30,005 bases of DNA from JBLHGU01 sp047615875 (GCA_047615875.1 JBLHGU010000041.1:1-30005); one strand, 5' to 3'; numbered from the stretch's first letter, positions 6,324-15,415 are shown. Translations and numbers: made by a program. Notes: generated from the sequence alone by a model not told the origin.

Positions 6324-7457
6324 ATGCAAACAATTTTTGTCCAGATAGCGTCTTATCGTGATGAGGAACTATCTCGAACCATTCTTAGTGCCCTGGGCCA
6401 GGCACATTCGCCTGAACGAATCCACTTTGGAATTTGCTGGCAGTACGACGAAAATACCTACACAGACCTCGATCCCTTTATTCGTGATAGTCGATTTCGT
6501 ATTAGCCAAACTTACTACGAAGGCAGCAAGGGTTGTTGCTGGGCACGTAACCAAACTAACCTGTTATATCTGGAGGAAGACTTTACACTCCAGATTGATG
6601 CCCACACCCGCTTTGCAAAAGATTGGGACAGCCTGTACATCGAGATGCTTGAATCTCTTCCTTGCGAAAAACCATTACTAAGTACTTATCCGTCTCCATT
6701 CCTGCAAATACATGGACAAGATAAATTGCAACACAATGGTATTCAGCGCCTGATTCTGAACAGAATGGCGAAGGATTTGACGACTGTTTTCAAGAGTGAG
6801 CCGGTGGAGGACAAAACTCAGCTTGCACCAAGCAAGTTTATCGGAGCAGGGCAGATTTTTACCCTGGGCAAATTTTGTCGAGAAGTTGAATATGACCCCT
6901 ACATGTATTTCCACGGCGAGGAAATCAGCCTTTCCGCTCGTGCTTATACGCAAGGTTACGATTTTTTCTGCCCGAACCGGGATTTGATTTGGCACCTCTA
7001 TCAGCATCACATGCCTACCCACTGGGCAGATCACAATAAAACTCAACACACGGAGGCTGTAGTTCGCCTAGGAACATTGCTTGCCGGAAATCATACCACA
7101 CTTGGCAAATACGGCCTGGGTAAGCAACGAACACTAGAACAATTCGAAGAATATGCCGAGCTTGACTTTGCCGATCGTATGAATTCGGTCGATAAAGATG
7201 TTCACTTCCAGAAAACCATAGACATCAACGTGGAAAAGATACCTCGTAGAGATGACTATCACCTATGGATTTTCACCTTAAACAATGCCGCAGGTGACGA
7301 GATTTATCGACGCGATATCGTTGATTCAACAATACTGCAAATGACCAGCAACGAGATTGTGATTGATGAAGACCTCGCGGGTGAACCGGTTAGTTATATG
7401 TTGTGGCCAAAAACATGGGGTGAGGGGTTTCTTGAAAAACAATTGTTTGATTTATAA
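6324..7457 (+). CDS. GT60-type (Skp1 GnT1-like) GlcNAc transferase
   Basis: Residues 1-300 align closely with the GT60 domain of the large fusion protein: IFVQIASYRDEELSRTI, RIHFGICWQYDE, GSKGCCWARNQ, the metal-binding LQIDAHTRF (D92-A-H94), FIGAGQIFTLG, FHGEEISLSARAYTQGYD and YGLGKQRTLEQFEEYA. In eukaryotes this family transfers GlcNAc from UDP-GlcNAc to hydroxyproline of Skp1. The C-terminal 75 residues (DDYHLWIFTLNNAAGDEIYRRD onward) form a small appended domain of unknown role. No signal peptide is present, so it is probably cytoplasmic. It lies 15 bases after the sulfotransferase-like gene and is likely in its operon. Having two GT60 enzymes in one locus suggests different acceptors or successive sugars. 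The sugar donor cannot be settled from sequence. Confidence 0.8.
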   Translation: MQTIFVQIASYRDEELSRTILSALGQAHSPERIHFGICWQYDENTYTDLDPFIRDSRFRISQTYYEGSKGCCWARNQTNLLYLEEDFTLQIDAHTRFAKDWDSLYIEMLESLPCEKPLLSTYPSPFLQIHGQDKLQHNGIQRLILNRMAKDLTTVFKSEPVEDKTQLAPSKFIGAGQIFTLGKFCREVEYDPYMYFHGEEISLSARAYTQGYDFFCPNRDLIWHLYQHHMPTHWADHNKTQHTEAVVRLGTLLAGNHTTLGKYGLGKQRTLEQFEEYAELDFADRMNSVDKDVHFQKTIDINVEKIPRRDDYHLWIFTLNNAAGDEIYRRDIVDSTILQMTSNEIVIDEDLAGEPVSYMLWPKTWGEGFLEKQLFDL

Positions 7458-7591
7458 GTCGTATTAAGCTGGGTAGCCAGGCGTCATAGTCATTTTCCCA
7501 GGTACAGGCCGAAAAGCATATTGATCGCGTCCCGGAGATTTATCGCTTCAAGGGCAACCGGTCGCTTATATCTAATTTACCACATGGCCCA

Positions 7592-8257
7592 CTAGAGCAT
7601 ATCGTAACCACCGATTTCAAAGTCTTGAGCGTAGATATCGTTTACGAGGTTTACTATTTGATTATGGAAGTAGGTTGAGTGCCTTATTTTCTGCGGACTA
7701 CGTATATGCGGTATTACTCTATCAAATCTGGACAGGTAGTTATTTAAATCTGGATCAATTGTTTCAAATTTTATGAGTTGGTCCACACCTATTGATCCAT
7801 CTAATTTGCAAACATAGTGGTTTTGGGGCCGAATATGGATCAAAAAGTTGGCAAATTGCTTATTTGCTTGTGAAATATAATAATCCCAGTTCGAATTTAT
7901 ATCTGTGGGAATTGCATCGATCATTGCCTCAAAAGAATGAAACCTCACAACATTGTTATAAACATCAAAGTCTATAGGACGCCAGCGCCAAAGGTATTCA
8001 GATACGAGGCGTTCATAGGGGTTTCGTAGAACCGCAAATGAATGGTAATTGTCGAGTACGTTATGAGCAAACATCGGCAATTCTAGTAGTGTCAGATGCT
8101 GGAGTTCAAACCAACGGTTATTGAATTGCCGCGGACCCACTTTTGAACTTGACCATAACTCAACGCCTTCAATTTCAGTTATGCTCCTTTCAATAAAAGA
8201 GCCTCCGGTTTTTGGTATGTGAATGTGAACTAGTCTGGATTTTTTAAAGACCGGCAA
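7592..8257 (-). CDS. Sulfotransferase family protein (carbohydrate sulfotransferase type)
   Basis: A 221-residue protein with both PAPS-binding signatures. The 5'-phosphosulfate loop is HIHIPKTGGSFIER (PKTGGS at 15-20) and the 3'-phosphate site is VLRNPYERLVSEYLW (77-91). This pattern is typical of the Sulfotransfer_2 family, which sulfates sugars. It has no signal peptide or membrane anchor, so it would act in the cytoplasm on a nucleotide-, lipid- or protein-linked glycan. It is divergently transcribed from the next sulfotransferase-like gene. The acceptor is unknown; the context suggests the glycan made by the neighbouring transferases. Confidence 0.8.
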   Translation of the reverse strand: MPVFKKSRLVHIHIPKTGGSFIERSITEIEGVELWSSSKVGPRQFNNRWFELQHLTLLELPMFAHNVLDNYHSFAVLRNPYERLVSEYLWRWRPIDFDVYNNVVRFHSFEAMIDAIPTDINSNWDYYISQANKQFANFLIHIRPQNHYVCKLDGSIGVDQLIKFETIDPDLNNYLSRFDRVIPHIRSPQKIRHSTYFHNQIVNLVNDIYAQDFEIGGYDML

Positions 8258-8370
8258 TTTTCTAAGGATTCCTGTTTAGGATGTGGCGATACGTCATTCA
8301 GAATGAGAACTTTAACGCTGGAATTCTTCCGCTACGTTACAATACTATATTTCTTTTTCAAGACTTGCAC

Positions 8371-9096
8371 ATGGTATCGTATATTCAGTTATTCGGGGAA
8401 CGATGTTCTGGCACTAACTTTGTTTTAAGCCTCGTCACACAAAATTTCAAGCATGTTGCCATAACCACTGAGTTTGGGGGCAAACATTGGTTTCTGAAAG
8501 ATCACTTTCCGCGCTGCAGAGCCAACCAAACTACCGATGCAGAATGTATCCGATCACTGCAAGAAAATAGTTCAGATACGTTGTTTTTATGTGTATTTCG
8601 TAACCCGTTTGATTGGTTACGCTCTCTGCATGAAAGGCCATACCATGCCTCTAATCACGGTGGTATTTCAATAACTCAGTTTATTCGAAAACCGTGGCTT
8701 AGTTTTGAAAGATACCCGGCCAATCGGCATTGGCCGCAGCGTGATGATGGTTTTTGGTTCATCGAAGAGGCTCTAAATATTCTCAGGCTGCGCTCGATGA
8801 AAATTGAACATTTACTGAACCTGCGGGACAGGGTTGAAAACTTCTATCTCATTAACTATGAAACACTATTGGCAGACAATGAGTACCTGACGAGCATTGC
8901 GAATGATTTCGAGATTGAATTGAATAATCCAACAATAACAGGTGAAAAACGTTATCTGGGTAGAGTCGCAGGCACCGAATTTTCACCCACTTCTTACCCC
9001 AAGTTTCCGGATCATGATATTGAATACATATTCCAGGAGCTTGATTGGGAGCTGGAACAGGCTATCGGTTATAGTCAGACGGACTATCAGACCTAA
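8371..9096 (+). CDS. Sulfotransferase-like P-loop protein
   Basis: Starting at ATG 8371, the protein opens directly with MVSYIQLFGERCSGTNFV, where GERCSGTN is a PAPS/P-loop-like signature. A second site, FLCVFRNPFDWLRSLHERPY (R77-N78-P79), matches the 3'-phosphate-binding strand of sulfotransferases. An in-frame ATG at 8281 would add 30 residues with no family support, and it lies only 23 bases from the divergent gene, so 8371 is preferred. The final codons interlock with the convergent gene: its TAA and the opposing TAG share bases 9094-9095. It is the third sulfotransferase-like gene in 4 kb. Members with the R-C-S-G-T-N signature are common in capsule and LPS loci. The substrate is unknown. 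Confidence 0.7.
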   Translation: MVSYIQLFGERCSGTNFVLSLVTQNFKHVAITTEFGGKHWFLKDHFPRCRANQTTDAECIRSLQENSSDTLFLCVFRNPFDWLRSLHERPYHASNHGGISITQFIRKPWLSFERYPANRHWPQRDDGFWFIEEALNILRLRSMKIEHLLNLRDRVENFYLINYETLLADNEYLTSIANDFEIELNNPTITGEKRYLGRVAGTEFSPTSYPKFPDHDIEYIFQELDWELEQAIGYSQTDYQT

Positions 9097-10211
9097 TCGT
9101 TATTATCATGTATTTTCAACAGTTGGCTTCGAAGTTTATTAACATAGCCAAGCTGTGAATCAAATTCCCGATATGTGTTTAAATCAAATGCGCCAGAAAG
9201 TTTAAGTTGGGACATTTTTTGACTGACCCTGAACTTTTCCTCAAATTCTTCGGCTAATTCACCTATGGCGAAACTTTCAACTTCGACCACACTTTTTAAG
9301 TTATCCAGGAAAATATTCCTGACCAGATCTAAATCGATTAAAGATTCCAGGGATGGAACGTTAATAAGTGGGTTATTCACTACAGGCATTTGTTCATATA
9401 TCAACGAAAGTAGCATTCTGGCTGGTATATGCTTATAGGATGCTTCTTCATTTAAAAAACTTACTACCTTCTGTTTCTCGCTGGATCCGTTAATTCCATT
9501 GAAAAAGCGGTGGCTTATTATTCTGTTTAAACTATCAAAATAGCCGCGGGAAAAGAAATGCAGAATAAACGGGTTGCTAGCTGTGAAGTCAGGTTCGAAA
9601 AAGAGCCTTTCATGGATAGGACCGACTTCAACCTCCTGTCCTGAACTTAGAATATTCCCTCCCGGGGCACGATGGGAATGTATCCCCAGTGCTGTAGCAG
9701 AGGCGGTCCGAACCATACTTTTAACGTGGTTAGAAACATGACTTTCGGAAGTTTTCAGAATATCGAAAACACTACGTTCAAAATATCCCTGGGAAAGCTG
9801 CAAGAGCCACGGAAACTGTATCTGATGTACTGACTGCTCAATTCCATCTAGAAAATCCTGTATCAGCATTTCAGGTTGTAGATACAAAAACTCGTCAAGA
9901 TCCAGCACTAACACCCAGTCTTCTTTTATAAGACCGCGAAACTCGCTGTAACAAGCCATCTGCCAACCTTGCTGAAATCTGTGATAGCAAAGCAATTCGA
10001 CTTGTGAAAGGTATTTGTTAGCAATCATCAAATTGATAACAGCGGGAAAGTCATCGTCGGTACTGACAAAATAGATCCGATCAATTCCTAACTTGAAATG
10101 GTATTCAAGCCACTCAGCTATATAGGGATGCTCATTTCTGGCAACGCATAATATTGCGGTAGAGGGCGACTTTTTCAACGGTAAATAAGGGCTCGATTTG
10201 ACTTTTTTCAT
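9093..10211 (-). CDS. GT92/GT2-like glycosyltransferase
   Basis: A 372-residue protein that begins, after a short basic N-terminus, with STAILCVARNEHPYIAEWLE. This is the hallmark of the Glyco_tranf_2_4 and GT92 families. The metal-binding motif is LVLDLDEFLYL (D104-L-D106), with Q-x-x-W/C-Y-S-E context upstream (QQGWQMACYSEF). The C-terminal third (about 200-372) contains conserved-looking HFFSRGYFDSLNRIISHRF. No membrane segment is seen. It is convergent with the sulfotransferase-like gene and divergent from the MBOAT gene, with a 142-base gap holding presumably divergent promoters. It probably adds a hexose to a surface or protein-linked glycan. Donor and acceptor are unknown. Confidence 0.75.
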   Translation of the reverse strand: MKKVKSSPYLPLKKSPSTAILCVARNEHPYIAEWLEYHFKLGIDRIYFVSTDDDFPAVINLMIANKYLSQVELLCYHRFQQGWQMACYSEFRGLIKEDWVLVLDLDEFLYLQPEMLIQDFLDGIEQSVHQIQFPWLLQLSQGYFERSVFDILKTSESHVSNHVKSMVRTASATALGIHSHRAPGGNILSSGQEVEVGPIHERLFFEPDFTASNPFILHFFSRGYFDSLNRIISHRFFNGINGSSEKQKVVSFLNEEASYKHIPARMLLSLIYEQMPVVNNPLINVPSLESLIDLDLVRNIFLDNLKSVVEVESFAIGELAEEFEEKFRVSQKMSQLKLSGAFDLNTYREFDSQLGYVNKLRSQLLKIHDNND

Positions 10212-10353
10212 TGTACTGTTTATAGGCTATTAATGGATGATTTGAGGGACGGCAAGACAAAATAGTTGAGACTCCTCTAGCAACAATATCGCCCGTCAGT
10301 AAGTTGGGTTAAAATCTCACGGCCACGTAAAGCTCCAATCGGTTCAAAAACCA

Positions 10354-11826
10354 GTGGATTTTGTTTCTTATTCCTTTGTATTTCTCTATCTCTTTGCCCT
10401 AATTGCCCGGTTTAGTATCGGTAGATTGGGCGGCAGCGACAGGCGCTACCTGGTTTGCCTGCTTATTTTGAGTATGGTGTTCTATGGATGGCATATTCCC
10501 AGCTACCTGTTGCTGCTATTTTCCATCGTACTACTTCATTACACTGCTGCCAGAGCCATTCATAGACATCGAAGCGAAGGGTTTGGAAAGCTTATTCTCG
10601 CTGTTACTATCTTTAGCAATATCATTGCCCTCGCAGTTTTCAAGTATGCAGACTTGTTTCTTGATTGGTTGTTTCGACCGCTAGAGATCGGTGTTTTGGG
10701 TACAAATAGTCTTCCAGATAGCTTCGAAATTGCATTGCCTATCGCTATTTCCTTCTATACGTTCCAAACCATCAGTTACTCGGTTGATGTCTACCGAACT
10801 AAAATCACTCCTGAGAAGGATTTTCTACGTTTTCTGACCTATGTGATTTTTTTCCCTCAGCTCATTGCGGGACCCATCGTACGAGCGTCGGAATTTCTTT
10901 ATCAATTTACCCGTGTTCGCAGACCTGCTCGTAAAGTTTTTAATTGGGGGGGCTATTTGATCATTCGAGGCCTATTTCTCAAACTGGTCGTTGCGGACAA
11001 TCTGGGCATAATTATCGACCAATTCTGGGACAAGCTAGGGCAACCAGGTGTCCCCACATATGTTGGTTTATCTATACCCTTGTTCTTCTCAGTACGACTA
11101 CTTTGTGATTTCATGGCGTATACCGACATAGCTCGTGGTATTGCTTATCAACTTGGATTTCGATTACCTATAAATTTTAACTCTCCATACATCGCAACGA
11201 GTTTTTCAGACTTCTGGCAACGCTGGCACATTACCCTGTCACGCTGGTTTAAAGATTATTTATACATTCCTTTGGGGGGAAACCGCGATGGGATCAGCCG
11301 GGGTATATTTAACATCATCCTGGTTTTTTTGCTAAGTGGATTGTGGCATGGCGCCAATCCAACCTTTCTAGCCTGGGGATTTATACTGGGTATTGTGCTG
11401 GTGGCTGAAGTACTTGCAGTACGAATATGGAATCTCTTAAACGTAGATTTGCCCGATGGCTTCAGTGGTAAGGCTTTAACTATCGGTGGGGCACTAGTTT
11501 GGTATTTCGTGGTGCAATTGATATGGATATTGTCATTGATATTCTTCAAATCTGCGGAATTCGAACAAGCCATACAGATACTAGAAAATCTTTTTGAGTT
11601 TCATCCACCAACGGAACCAACTGGAAGAGAGCGGTATCACTACGTTTTAATTGGTTGGGGGCTGGTGGTGCCTGTCATATTGATGCATTTGCGAACGTTT
11701 ATTGTTGAGAGATATGCCAGTCTAACAATCTGTAGCACCGAGAGATTGATTTATGCTGGTATTATGCTGGGACTGACCTCAACTCTTTACGCTTCTCCCC
11801 GTAGCTTTATTTACTTTCAGTTTTGA
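10354..11826 (+). CDS. MBOAT-family O-acyltransferase (AlgI/DltB-like)
   Basis: A 490-residue polytopic membrane protein starting at GTG 10354. MDFVSYSFVFLYLFALI is the usual start of this family, and no better ATG exists. Family hallmarks include the segment FSDFWQRWHITLSRWFKDYL (H292) followed by YIPLGGNR, and the invariant catalytic His in SGLWHGANPTF (H332). AlgI-type MBOAT proteins move acetyl groups from cytoplasmic acetyl-CoA across the membrane for O-acetylation of polysaccharides or other glycans by a periplasmic partner. The next gene encodes such an SGNH-like partner, starting two bases after this stop codon. The pair probably O-acetylates an exported glycan or glycoprotein. The length is normal for the family. 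Confidence 0.92.
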   Translation: MDFVSYSFVFLYLFALIARFSIGRLGGSDRRYLVCLLILSMVFYGWHIPSYLLLLFSIVLLHYTAARAIHRHRSEGFGKLILAVTIFSNIIALAVFKYADLFLDWLFRPLEIGVLGTNSLPDSFEIALPIAISFYTFQTISYSVDVYRTKITPEKDFLRFLTYVIFFPQLIAGPIVRASEFLYQFTRVRRPARKVFNWGGYLIIRGLFLKLVVADNLGIIIDQFWDKLGQPGVPTYVGLSIPLFFSVRLLCDFMAYTDIARGIAYQLGFRLPINFNSPYIATSFSDFWQRWHITLSRWFKDYLYIPLGGNRDGISRGIFNIILVFLLSGLWHGANPTFLAWGFILGIVLVAEVLAVRIWNLLNVDLPDGFSGKALTIGGALVWYFVVQLIWILSLIFFKSAEFEQAIQILENLFEFHPPTEPTGRERYHYVLIGWGLVVPVILMHLRTFIVERYASLTICSTERLIYAGIMLGLTSTLYASPRSFIYFQF

Positions 11827-11828
11827 AG

Positions 11829-12821
11829 ATGAAAAGCCGGACAGACTTTACTAATGATTATTTGAAGCTGGCTGTATTGGTGCTGAGCTTTGTGGCCACC
11901 GTGTATTCCTTAAGAAATTTAAGCTTTCCCGAGTACACAAGAATACAGACCCACTACACACCGGATTTGACTATTCCAGTAGGTCCTTACTTTTATCTAG
12001 ATGGCTGGAACTTCGAACTTAGTCAACCGGTTCTTTACCATGGACTTGGCGACTCAATTAGCAATGCCAGGGCGGCTGATATTATTTTTGTTGGCAATTC
12101 TCGGGTCCAACTGGGTATAAGGGAGGAATTTATAGTGCCCCTGGCAGAACAACACGGTCTAAAGGTTTTTTCCATTGGCAGTGGCCATGCTGAAAGTGTT
12201 GGTTTCGCAATTGACGTTATTAAAAAGCATGAACTGAAACCCAAAGTGGTGGTCATTTTAGCAGGTGCCCATGCCTATAGTGACCGTGTCTCTGCAGTCG
12301 CCAAAGCAACTCTGAAAATGAGTCGCTGGGAGGCTTGGAAACTCTCGAAGGAAACGGCATTTTCCTGGAATGTTCGATATCGTCTACATGATTTTATTCC
12401 CAGAATTGGATTGTTTGGAAATCGGATAACATCAAGATATGCACTTTATCGTTCTGAGTTGACAGGTTGGTGGAAGCCGGCTTTGGAACCTCATGGTACA
12501 TACAAGACGTCCTACAAAAAGGAAGACGAAAACTATGAAAGAACTCTGAAATATGTTTCGAAGGTCAGAACATATCTGGCCGGGCAAGGTATTCTGTTGG
12601 TAACCGGAGTCATACCCTATCGGCAAACTTCCTACAAACATTTGGCGTTTCTAAAAGAACATCTTGATATTCCCTTTGTACACCCGGGACTTGAACTAGA
12701 AACTACTGACAGTTCACATCTTAATCTTGAAAGTGCAAAGATATTCACCAGTGCATTTTGGCGAGAGTTTATTAAACTTCCTAGGGTTCGGAAAAAACTA
12801 TTTCCAGGCGGCAAACATTAA
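11829..12821 (+). CDS. SGNH-fold O-acetyltransferase partner of MBOAT
   Basis: ATG 11829 is preferred over the TTG six bases upstream. The 331-residue protein has one N-terminal membrane segment (YLKLAVLVLSFVATVYSL) that would anchor it with the rest in the periplasm. Block I of SGNH hydrolases appears as FVGNSRVQLG with the likely nucleophile S91. The Asp/His pair appears near the C-terminus as TDSSHLN (D294, H297). The middle contains PKVVVILAGAHAYSDRV, a core beta strand. Like AlgX/AlgJ and similar proteins, it would take acetyl groups supplied by the MBOAT protein encoded directly upstream and place them on a glycan. It ends before a 120-base gap without an obvious terminator. Confidence 0.75.
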   Translation: MKSRTDFTNDYLKLAVLVLSFVATVYSLRNLSFPEYTRIQTHYTPDLTIPVGPYFYLDGWNFELSQPVLYHGLGDSISNARAADIIFVGNSRVQLGIREEFIVPLAEQHGLKVFSIGSGHAESVGFAIDVIKKHELKPKVVVILAGAHAYSDRVSAVAKATLKMSRWEAWKLSKETAFSWNVRYRLHDFIPRIGLFGNRITSRYALYRSELTGWWKPALEPHGTYKTSYKKEDENYERTLKYVSKVRTYLAGQGILLVTGVIPYRQTSYKHLAFLKEHLDIPFVHPGLELETTDSSHLNLESAKIFTSAFWREFIKLPRVRKKLFPGGKH

Positions 12822-12941
12822 ATCGGCTTTGGAATTATAAACCGTTTTGCATCTCAGGATTATTCAACTCAACTATTTCGACTCATTGACCTGTAAACTA
12901 TCGCCGATCAAACATACAATTAGGGTTTTGGATTCTCTATT

Positions 12942-14378
12942 TTGAGTGATACCGATATCAACTCGCCTTCAGCATTTGAACTTGGACAGCAAGTTTCTGA
13001 AAGTACACTGATTTTATGGCGTAAATCCGAACTATCTGATCAGACCCAGACAATGCCAACGGCGGGATCTCATCTAGAGTTGGTTGATGGCACCATTCCT
13101 GAGCATAGAATCTACCAGGCGGAGTCCTTTCATAAGCTCTTCAATGCACGTACCGATATCCGGCGCGAAAAGCTGGAGTCACTATATAACGAGTTGGGCA
13201 GGCCAGAAAACATCATCGTCATGATGTTCTGTAAGAATTTTGCGCCATTGTTCGAAAACTGGCTGTTTTCCTGCGAAAAGCATGGCATCAAGCCCCTCGA
13301 AAAATTGATTGTATTCTGCCTGGATGGGGTTGCCGCACGGCGTCTGGAAGAACTTGGTGTGAAATGCTATTTTTTCAACCCCGAATACTATGCCCCAGCT
13401 GGGAAATCGGACAGGTTTGGAGACGAATGGTTTGCCAATACCATTTTGTATAAAAATGCAGTCATTAGTGAAGCGCTCACACTGGGTGTCTCGGTCTTAT
13501 TTCAGGATGCTGATTTAATTTGGTTTAAAGATCCTTTCATATACCTCGATGAATGTCGCCCACACTATGATATGCAAATTATGTACGACGGTCCCAACCG
13601 GCATGGCAGACCGATATATGGCAACACCGGGTTTATCTATCTTCAATCAAATGATGTAACAAAAGCACTATTTGAAACAGCTCTGCGTAATTCATCTTCG
13701 ATTTTAAGAGCAGGTCAACATCAGTTTGTTTTCATGAAGATTGTAAACTTCTTTCTTTGTCACAAACTCATTAGACTGCATATCCTGCCGGAGCATATGT
13801 TCTTAAACGGTCATTTGTTCAATCTGGAGCACGGTGTGCAAGCTGCCGCTCGTAACTGGAAAGAAGAAGGCATCGTTCTGCATTACTCCTGGACAGGAAC
13901 TCGGCTTGAGAAGCTGCAGAAACTAAACAAGTTCCGCCTAAATTATTCCGACATAGAAGAGACGGCAGTGCAGGTACAACCAGCTAAAAACCAAACTCAG
14001 CCCATTTCCAGGCAAGAAAAATTATTTCACTATACGGTTACCCTACAGCTGATTGATAGCGATTCGATCGAGGTGTCTTGTGTTGAGAACAGTCCCGTGC
14101 TTAGCTCAATGTTAAGCTCCTATTTTCGTTCTATAAAAAAAGGTACACAGAATGAAGTAATTCACCTTCAACTGGAGGATGGTGTTCAGCTTCGTGAGGT
14201 TTATCTAAGAACGACCCAAATTTCGCGCATCGAAATTACTCCACCTCTAAAGGAAATTGAGCTTCTCAGAATAGTTTATGCAGACATCCATTGGTTAGTT
14301 AAACTTCCAATAAGGTTGCGTAGCCTCGCCGGCAGGGTGAAGCGAAAACTGTTTAGAATTTTGCGTTTAGCACCATAA
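12942..14378 (+). CDS. GT77-like (Nucleotid_trans) glycosyltransferase with shared C-terminal domain
   Basis: Residues about 75-330 match the nucleotide-diphospho-sugar transferase family that includes CAZy GT77: NIIVMMFCKNFAPLFENWL, the metal-binding LFQDADLIWFKDPF (D189-A-D191), RPIYGNTGFIYLQS and HLFNLEHG. GT77 includes plant extensin arabinosyltransferases (RRA, XEG113) and Dictyostelium AgtA, which extends the Skp1 hydroxyproline glycan. Residues about 360-440 (HYTVTLQLIDSDSIEVSC, NSPVLSSML) match the small domain seen at 612-692 of the large fusion and at the end of the sulfotransferase-like protein at 5163. The last 35 residues are basic and hydrophobic. The start is a TTG at 12942; the next in-frame ATG (residue 38) would not remove the catalytic domain. 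The gene is convergent with its neighbour, overlapping it by 12 bases. Confidence 0.8.
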   Translation: MSDTDINSPSAFELGQQVSESTLILWRKSELSDQTQTMPTAGSHLELVDGTIPEHRIYQAESFHKLFNARTDIRREKLESLYNELGRPENIIVMMFCKNFAPLFENWLFSCEKHGIKPLEKLIVFCLDGVAARRLEELGVKCYFFNPEYYAPAGKSDRFGDEWFANTILYKNAVISEALTLGVSVLFQDADLIWFKDPFIYLDECRPHYDMQIMYDGPNRHGRPIYGNTGFIYLQSNDVTKALFETALRNSSSILRAGQHQFVFMKIVNFFLCHKLIRLHILPEHMFLNGHLFNLEHGVQAAARNWKEEGIVLHYSWTGTRLEKLQKLNKFRLNYSDIEETAVQVQPAKNQTQPISRQEKLFHYTVTLQLIDSDSIEVSCVENSPVLSSMLSSYFRSIKKGTQNEVIHLQLEDGVQLREVYLRTTQISRIEITPPLKEIELLRIVYADIHWLVKLPIRLRSLAGRVKRKLFRILRLAP

Positions 14379-15161
14379 TTCCGTTGCTTTGAATTGGTCC
14401 CAGAATTTTTGTGTCACGCCGAGGGGAAAATGTTGCAATCTAATGTGGCACCCCGCACTGCTTGCGACCATTTGGTTCATCTCATCTACCGGATTGTTGG
14501 GTCTAATGATTAATGTAAACCCTGGCAATATTTCGTGTTTTGGTAGCATTAATCCTATAGAAACGTCGTCTGGTATTGCATATTGAATATTGTGCTTGTT
14601 TTGCACAATAAATTTCGCCTCCTGCTGATTTAAAAAAAAACCGGAACCACTTATAAAAGTATTCCCTGGATACTTTTCAAGCTCTGCTAGTGATGCAATA
14701 CTTTTGCCCGGCCCAATTGCGTTATGATTTGATAACTCATCACGCAACGCATTGTCCCAGACAAATGCCCCCGAATAACAGATAGATTTCCTTCTTTGCA
14801 CAAAACTGTTAAATCGAGAAAGTCTTACAATACTGCTCAGATTGGTTCTGAAAAACACGTCGTAATAGTCCTGCAATTGTTCAAGAGCAAACAGCGTCTT
14901 TGATAAAATGCCGGGTACTTGTGGCGAATGGAATTTTCTTTCACATAAAGAGTCCAGTGCAGTTTCATCATCCCTGATAATATTGCCCTGTATCTTACCA
15001 AAATCGCTAGTGTCGAATTTATTCTCGAACAACAAGAATACGTCAATATGACTGGTCTGAGACTTTGTGTAGTCAATTAAGTCTGTCCAGTAGTTTCGAA
15101 TATAGTACTCATAGACTGGTTGGTTAGTGGCCGCAATTACTAAAATCGCTATTTTTTTCAT
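14367..15161 (-). CDS. Putative GT-A-like glycosyltransferase
   Basis: A 264-residue protein starting MKKIAILVIAATNQPVYEYY, an alpha/beta beginning typical of GT-A enzymes. The place where a DxD motif is expected reads DVFFRTNLSS (T107-N108-L109-S110), as in some divergent transferases. Later blocks SGSGFFLN (171-178) and IPDDVSIGLML (196-206) resemble the acceptor and catalytic-base regions of GT31-type enzymes (D-D-V-x-x-G). There is no membrane segment. It closes the glycan island and is convergent with the GT77-like gene. I do not recognise the exact family, and the lack of an acidic DxD leaves open another nucleotide-sugar-binding role. Confidence 0.5.
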   Translation of the reverse strand: MKKIAILVIAATNQPVYEYYIRNYWTDLIDYTKSQTSHIDVFLLFENKFDTSDFGKIQGNIIRDDETALDSLCERKFHSPQVPGILSKTLFALEQLQDYYDVFFRTNLSSIVRLSRFNSFVQRRKSICYSGAFVWDNALRDELSNHNAIGPGKSIASLAELEKYPGNTFISGSGFFLNQQEAKFIVQNKHNIQYAIPDDVSIGLMLPKHEILPGFTLIIRPNNPVDEMNQMVASSAGCHIRLQHFPLGVTQKFWDQFKATELWC

Positions 15162-15415
15162 TGTATTAATCTATCCAAATTTATGGCGTCGACCAGCTGT
15201 TATTTTGAAGTCTATTGCGTACACCCTCTATACGTCACGTAAGAAAATAAAAAATCTCAATTTTTCACTACTCTGGCAATTCAGGGCGAATTGATCAGAG
15301 CTTATCTAACGAAAATTTCGGAACAAAACAGATCCAATACAAAGACGACTAAAATCGTGAATCCAGTACGCACTATAATAGAGCGTAACTTCTAATCTAC
15401 CGCAACAGATAATAT

